DNA of 64,000 nucleotides, taken from Microbacterium atlanticum (lineage in GTDB: Bacteria > Actinomycetota > Actinomycetes > Actinomycetales > Microbacteriaceae). Location: positions 1,984,001 to 2,048,000 of the forward strand of contig NZ_CP063813.1 in assembly GCF_015277815.1 (NCBI RefSeq), written 5' to 3'. Below the pieces are notes generated by a model. That model did not search any database and was not told the DNA's origin. It saw only the letters and a program-made list of their open reading frames with translations. Each line of letters starts with the position of its first letter. The first letter of the stretch is position 1. The translations under genes were made by a program, and so were the position numbers. Below are positions 60,063-64,000 of the stretch, piece by piece.

Positions 60063-62267
60063 TCAGGCCGCCGATGCCAGCGAGCGGAGGCCCTCGACCA
60101 CGGTCGCCGCGAGCCGGCGAGCGGCCAGGCGCGTCGCGGGCTGCAGTTCGCGGAACACGATGGCGCTGCCGGCGGCGATGTGCGCGTCGTAGGGGATGCG
60201 CACGACCTCCCTCACCCGCGTGCGGAAGTGCGTCTCGAGTTCGTCGAGCTGGACGAGCGGATGCCCCGGACGTGCGCTGTTGAGCACGACGACGGCGTTG
60301 CGCACCTTCTCGGAGTGTCCGTTGGTCTCCAGCCACGTGAGCGTCTCGGACGCCAGCCGCGCCTCGTCGACGCTGAGGCCGGCGACGATGACGAGCTGGT
60401 CGGCGAGATCGAGGGTCGCCTCCATGACCGAGTGGACGATCCCGGTGCCGGTGTCGGTGAGCACCACCGAGTAGTAGTGCGCGGCCAGGCTCGCCACGTC
60501 ACGGTAGTCGGCATCGCTGAACGCCTCGGAGACGCGGGGGTCGGCATCGGACGCAACCACGTCGAGCCGCGTCTCGTCGCGGGCCACCATGTTCGACAGG
60601 TCGTTGAACCCGACGACCTCGCCGCGGACGCGCACCAGGTCGCGCACCGTCTTGCCGCTCTCGCGGGTGATCCGCTCGGCGAGGGTGCCGCGGTCGGGAT
60701 TCGCGTCGACCGCGATGACCCGGTCGTCACGCGCGTCGGCCAGGGCCATGCCGAGAAGCGTCGTGACGGTCGTCTTGCCCACGCCGCCCTTGCGCGAGAG
60801 CACCGGCACGAAGCGGGCGCCGCCGGGCAGCGGGGCCGCGATGCGACGGTCGAGCTCCTTGCGCGCCCGGGCCCGCTTGCTGTCGCCGAGGTTGATGCGC
60901 CGGCCTGAGATCGAGTACACGAAGTGCTGCCAGGCACCCTCGGGCTCGGGGCGCACCACCTGGTGCGGGTCGAGCAGCCGGTCGGCGGTGAGGAGGTCGG
61001 CGGTCTCGCGGCCGGACTCGAGCTCGCCGAGTCGCTTCGATGTCAGCGCCACGTCCGCACGCGGCTGGGACCGCTCGACCGCGCGCGCGGCGGAGCCCGT
61101 CACGACCGGCTGCGCACCGGTGCCGTGCGAGCGACGCCGGCTGGGCACGGGCCCTGTCGCGGCGGTCGCGGCCGGGGCGGGGAGCGGCGGGGCAGCAGGG
61201 GCGATCGGGTGCGCCACCGGGGGCGTCGGCGGGGCCGGCACCGCGTCGGGCGCCGCATCGTCCGCGTCGTCGGCCGGAGTCGTCGAAGTCATGGGTTCCT
61301 CCGCGGTGTCGTCGGTCGCGATGACATCGTCTCCCGACTCGGGAGTCAGCGCCAGGGGCGCCACGTGCTCGGCGCCGTCGTCCTCCAGAGCCAGATCGAA
61401 CTCGGCGGGATCGAAGTCGCCGTCGAAGTCGCCGGCTGCGAACTCGACGTCGGAGAAGTCGTCCGGGAAGTGCGATTCGGCCGCCGCGGGGTCGGCCGAA
61501 TCGGCCTCGGCCGCCGACTCGCCTGCCGGCGTCGCAGGCTCCGAGACGTTGTCGCTGGCCGGCCCGGGCGTCGCGTCGGCGAAGACCTCCGGCTCGTGGG
61601 TCTCGGGCGCAGACCCCGCATCGACGTGCGCCTCCGCCGCGCTCCCCGAGTCGGGAGCGATCTCCACGACCTCGGCGGTGACCGGCACCCCTCCGGCGAA
61701 GGTCTCAGACGCGGCTCCGGCGAAGGTCTCCGCCTCGTCCCCCGCCACGGATCCGGCAGCGGGGTCGTGGTTCCACGCGGAGCCGTCCGCCGCCTCGGCA
61801 CTCTCGCCCTCGTGCCCGGCCCACGCGGCGTCCGAGCCCGCCTCGTCGTTCCCGGCCTCGTCGTCGGGTGAGACGACGGATGCCTCGTACTCCATGACGT
61901 GGCCGTCCGTGACGTCCTCCGCCGCGGGGTCGGGCGCGTAGTCGCCCCGCTCGATCGTCCACCCGAGGGAGTCGTTCGAATCGTCCACGATCTCGGCCTC
62001 TGTGGTGTGCGTGCCGAAGTCGTGAGACTCCACGGGCGCGTCGACCGGCAGGTCGGCGTCGGCCGGGATCTCGATGATGAAGGGCACTTCGCCGTCGATG
62101 ACGCCGTCATCGTCGAGATCGTCGTCGGCCTCTGTCGGAAGCTCGACGTTGACCTGCGCCGTCCCACCACCGAGGATGCCGAGACCCGTCGTGTCGAGAC
62201 TCCCCGTGTCGGAGAGCACGCCGTTCTCGGGCTCGTCGTGCGTGTGGTCGTTGCGGTCGGGCGTCAC
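60063..62267 (-). CDS. MinD/ParA-family ATPase with long acidic N-terminus
   Basis: A 734-residue protein. Residues 1 to about 350 are low-complexity and very acidic (many Asp, Glu, Ala, Ser), probably disordered. Residues about 350-485 hold a proline-rich linker and basic stretch. The ATPase domain, 486-734, has the deviant Walker A RKGGVGKTT at 492-500, DANPDRGTL, and LTDTGTGI in place of the usual DTP. The P-loop lysine pair is that of MinD/ParA, and the shape recalls EspI-like ATPases of ESX loci, but no ESX gene is here. GTG 62267 has AGGAG. Confidence 0.85.
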   Translation of the reverse strand: MTPDRNDHTHDEPENGVLSDTGSLDTTGLGILGGGTAQVNVELPTEADDDLDDDGVIDGEVPFIIEIPADADLPVDAPVESHDFGTHTTEAEIVDDSNDSLGWTIERGDYAPDPAAEDVTDGHVMEYEASVVSPDDEAGNDEAGSDAAWAGHEGESAEAADGSAWNHDPAAGSVAGDEAETFAGAASETFAGGVPVTAEVVEIAPDSGSAAEAHVDAGSAPETHEPEVFADATPGPASDNVSEPATPAGESAAEADSADPAAAESHFPDDFSDVEFAAGDFDGDFDPAEFDLALEDDGAEHVAPLALTPESGDDVIATDDTAEEPMTSTTPADDADDAAPDAVPAPPTPPVAHPIAPAAPPLPAPAATAATGPVPSRRRSHGTGAQPVVTGSAARAVERSQPRADVALTSKRLGELESGRETADLLTADRLLDPHQVVRPEPEGAWQHFVYSISGRRINLGDSKRARARKELDRRIAAPLPGGARFVPVLSRKGGVGKTTVTTLLGMALADARDDRVIAVDANPDRGTLAERITRESGKTVRDLVRVRGEVVGFNDLSNMVARDETRLDVVASDADPRVSEAFSDADYRDVASLAAHYYSVVLTDTGTGIVHSVMEATLDLADQLVIVAGLSVDEARLASETLTWLETNGHSEKVRNAVVVLNSARPGHPLVQLDELETHFRTRVREVVRIPYDAHIAAGSAIVFRELQPATRLAARRLAATVVEGLRSLASAA

Positions 62268-62327
62268 GGGGTGGTTCTCCTGAGGGCAGGGCGAGGCGGC
62301 GGTATCGGGCGTAAGCCGCCTTCCAGG

Positions 62328-64000
62328 CTACTGCGCCGGACGGATCACGACCAAAAGGTCGCCCGCGTCGACCTGCGCCGTCTCGGCGATCGCGAGCCTT
62401 TCGACCACGCCGTCGACGGGTGCGGTGATGGCCGCCTCCATCTTCATCGCCTCGATCGACGCGACCGGCTGACCGGTCGAGACCTTGTCGCCGATCGCCG
62501 CCTTCAGGGTCACCACTCCCGAGAAGGGCGCCGCCACCTGTCCCGGCTTGGACGTGTCGGCCTTCTCGGCCTGACGCGTCTCGACCTTGATGCTGCGATC
62601 GCGCACGAACACCGGGCGCAGCTGACCGTTGAGGGTGGTCATGACGGTGCGGATGCCCTTGTCGTCGGCCTCGCCGATCGCCTCGAGCCCGACGTACAGC
62701 TGCACGCCCGGGTCGATCTCGGCGACGTGCTCCTCGCCGGGCTTGAGCCCGTAGAGGTAGTCGGGCGTCCCGAGGGCGGTGAGGTCGCCGTACGTCTCCC
62801 GGTTCTTCTCGAACTCGCGCGCCGGCCCCGGGAAGAGCAGGCGGTTCAGCGTGCGGCGCCGTGTCGCGGCATCCCCGCCCAGTCCGTCCTGCTCCTCCTC
62901 GGTGAGCGGCGGCACGTCGATCGAGATCGTGCGACCCTCGAGCACCTTCGTACGGAACGGCTCGGGCCAGCCGCCGGGCAGGTCGCCCAGCTCGCCGGCC
63001 ATGAATCCGACGACCGAGTCCGGGATGTCGTAGTTCTGCGGGTTCGCCTCGAAGTCGGCGGGATCGGCGCGCACGGCGACCAGGGCGAGGGCGAGGTCGC
63101 CCACCACCTTCGAGGATGGGGTGACCTTGGGGATACGCCCCAGGATGCGGTCGGCGGCCGCGTACATGTCCTCGATGAGCTCGAAGTCGTCGGCCAGGCC
63201 CAGCGCGATCGCCTGCTGGCGGAGGTTCGACAGCTGACCGCCGGGGATCTCGTGGTGGTACACGCGGCCCGTGGGCGACGGCAGTCCCGACTCGAAGGGC
63301 CGGTAGAGGTGGCGGACCGCCTCCCAGTACGGCTCGAGGTCGCTCACGGCCTGGAGGTCCAGTCCGGTGTCGCGGTCGGTGTGCGCGAGCGCGGCGACCA
63401 GTGCCGAGAGGGAGGGCTGGCTGGTGGTTCCCGACATCGGCGCGGCCGCGGCATCCACCGCGTCCACTCCCGCGGCACTGGCCGCCAGCAGCGTCGCGAG
63501 CTGCCCGCCGGCGGTGTCGTGCGTGTGCAGGTGCACGGGCAGGTCGAAGTTCTCGCGCAGCGCCGTGACGAGCTTCGCCGCGGCGGCCGGGCGGACGAGC
63601 CCTGCCATGTCCTTGATCGCGAGGATGTGGGCCCCGGATTCCACGATCTGCTCCGCCAGGCGCAGGTAGTAGTCGAGGGTGTAGAGCTTCTCCGACGGGT
63701 CGAGCAGATCCGAGGTGTAGCACAGCGCCACCTCCGCGACCGCCGTGCCCGTGGCGCGTACCGCATCGATCGCCGGACGCATCTGCGACACGTCGTTGAG
63801 CGCGTCGAAGATGCGGAAGATGTCGACGCCGGTGGCGGCTGCCTCGCGGACGAAGGCATCCGTCACCGCCACCGGCCGCGGGGTGTAGCCGACGGTGTTG
63901 CGGCCCCGCAGCAGCATCTGGATCGGGATGTTCGGCATGGCGGTGCGCAGCGCTTCGAGACGCTCCCACGGATCTTCCGCGAGGAAGCGCAGTGCGACGT
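62328..64000 (-). CDS. pyc: Pyruvate carboxylase, C-terminal part (N-terminus outside window)
   Basis: About 557 C-terminal residues; the frame is open to base 64000, so the biotin carboxylase domain lies beyond the edge. FLAEDPWERLEALRTAMPNI and QMLLRGRNTVGYTPRP belong to the carboxyltransferase domain; LVTALRENFDLPVHLHTHDTAGG (in part) has the metal histidines. The C-terminal biotinyl domain has EAMKM with the biotin lysine 37 residues before the end. The enzyme makes oxaloacetate from pyruvate. Its TAG stop lies in TAGCCT, 60 bases before the ATPase start. Confidence 0.95.
   Translation of the reverse strand, partial: VALRFLAEDPWERLEALRTAMPNIPIQMLLRGRNTVGYTPRPVAVTDAFVREAAATGVDIFRIFDALNDVSQMRPAIDAVRATGTAVAEVALCYTSDLLDPSEKLYTLDYYLRLAEQIVESGAHILAIKDMAGLVRPAAAAKLVTALRENFDLPVHLHTHDTAGGQLATLLAASAAGVDAVDAAAAPMSGTTSQPSLSALVAALAHTDRDTGLDLQAVSDLEPYWEAVRHLYRPFESGLPSPTGRVYHHEIPGGQLSNLRQQAIALGLADDFELIEDMYAAADRILGRIPKVTPSSKVVGDLALALVAVRADPADFEANPQNYDIPDSVVGFMAGELGDLPGGWPEPFRTKVLEGRTISIDVPPLTEEEQDGLGGDAATRRRTLNRLLFPGPAREFEKNRETYGDLTALGTPDYLYGLKPGEEHVAEIDPGVQLYVGLEAIGEADDKGIRTVMTTLNGQLRPVFVRDRSIKVETRQAEKADTSKPGQVAAPFSGVVTLKAAIGDKVSTGQPVASIEAMKMEAAITAPVDGVVERLAIAETAQVDAGDLLVVIRPAQ

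Noticed and set aside
1..64000. CRISPR arrays, tRNA or rRNA genes, insertion sequences, integrases, restriction or toxin systems
   Set aside because: All gaps were read; none contains a repeat-spacer pattern, cloverleaf-type sequence or transposase, and no gene matches a known defence family.

Overview
The window is about 70% GC, has no mobile elements, tRNAs or rRNAs, and is packed with housekeeping genes. Gene content fits a Gram-positive actinobacterium: an actinobacterial aa3 oxidase with the small subunit CtaF, a di-heme QcrC, Wag31/DivIVA, SepF, no FtsA, a PASTA-domain kinase and a class II DAHP synthase. The high GC, the style of the proteins and a very frequent GGATGCC/GGCATCC word suggest Microbacteriaceae, probably Microbacterium or a close relative. 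That assignment is an inference, not a database match.

Layout. 0-10.5 kb is mixed metabolism: an amino-acid permease cut by the window edge, a VOC protein with a divergent TetR regulator, a MetP/MetS-type sodium symporter pair, a PEP-mutase-like enzyme, YchJ and DksA-type proteins, a lipoprotein/PKD-protein pair that looks atypical, a 5'-3' exonuclease, a PHP hydrolase and trpD. 10.7-19 kb holds the terminal respiratory supercomplex: ctaE-qcrC-qcrA-qcrB on the plus strand and ctaC-ctaD-ctaF on the minus strand, converging on a rhodanese gene. 19-30 kb carries erpA, an M20 dipeptidase, a DUF3043 protein, pyrD, nrdR, hisD, an unknown membrane protein and dnaE. 30-33 kb carries acetyltransferase, Nudix, rluD-like, lspA and wag31 genes.

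33-49 kb is the division and cell-wall (dcw) cluster, transcribed on the minus strand: mraZ-rsmH-ftsL-ftsI-murF-mraY-murD-ftsW-murG-murC-ftsQ-ftsZ-yggS-sepF-yggT-wag31. Several stop/start codons overlap (ATGA or GTGA). murE is missing from its usual place between ftsI and murF. The mraZ promoter has GTGG repeats at 10-bp spacing and the ftsZ promoter has two palindromes. 49-60 kb follows the order known from Mycobacterium tuberculosis Rv2169c-Rv2187: DUF3040, idsA, an Rv2175c-like DNA-binding protein, a PASTA kinase, aroG, an acyltransferase, a ROK glucokinase and fadD15, with a three-LysM transglycosylase-like gene added beside the kinase. 60-64 kb holds def, a MinD/ParA ATPase with a very long acidic N-terminus and the C-terminal part of pyc.

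The most interesting signals are at DNA level. The GGATGCC word occurs about once per kilobase in both orientations and all contexts, and forms the arms of at least three terminators. A TAnnnT box sits 5-9 bases before the start codon of many genes, which suggests leaderless mRNAs. At several junctions the upstream gene's TAG stop codon is the first half of that box. I found no CRISPR array, defence island, prophage or obviously new multigene system; the least explained protein-coding locus is the lipoprotein/PKD pair at 5.6-6.9 kb.
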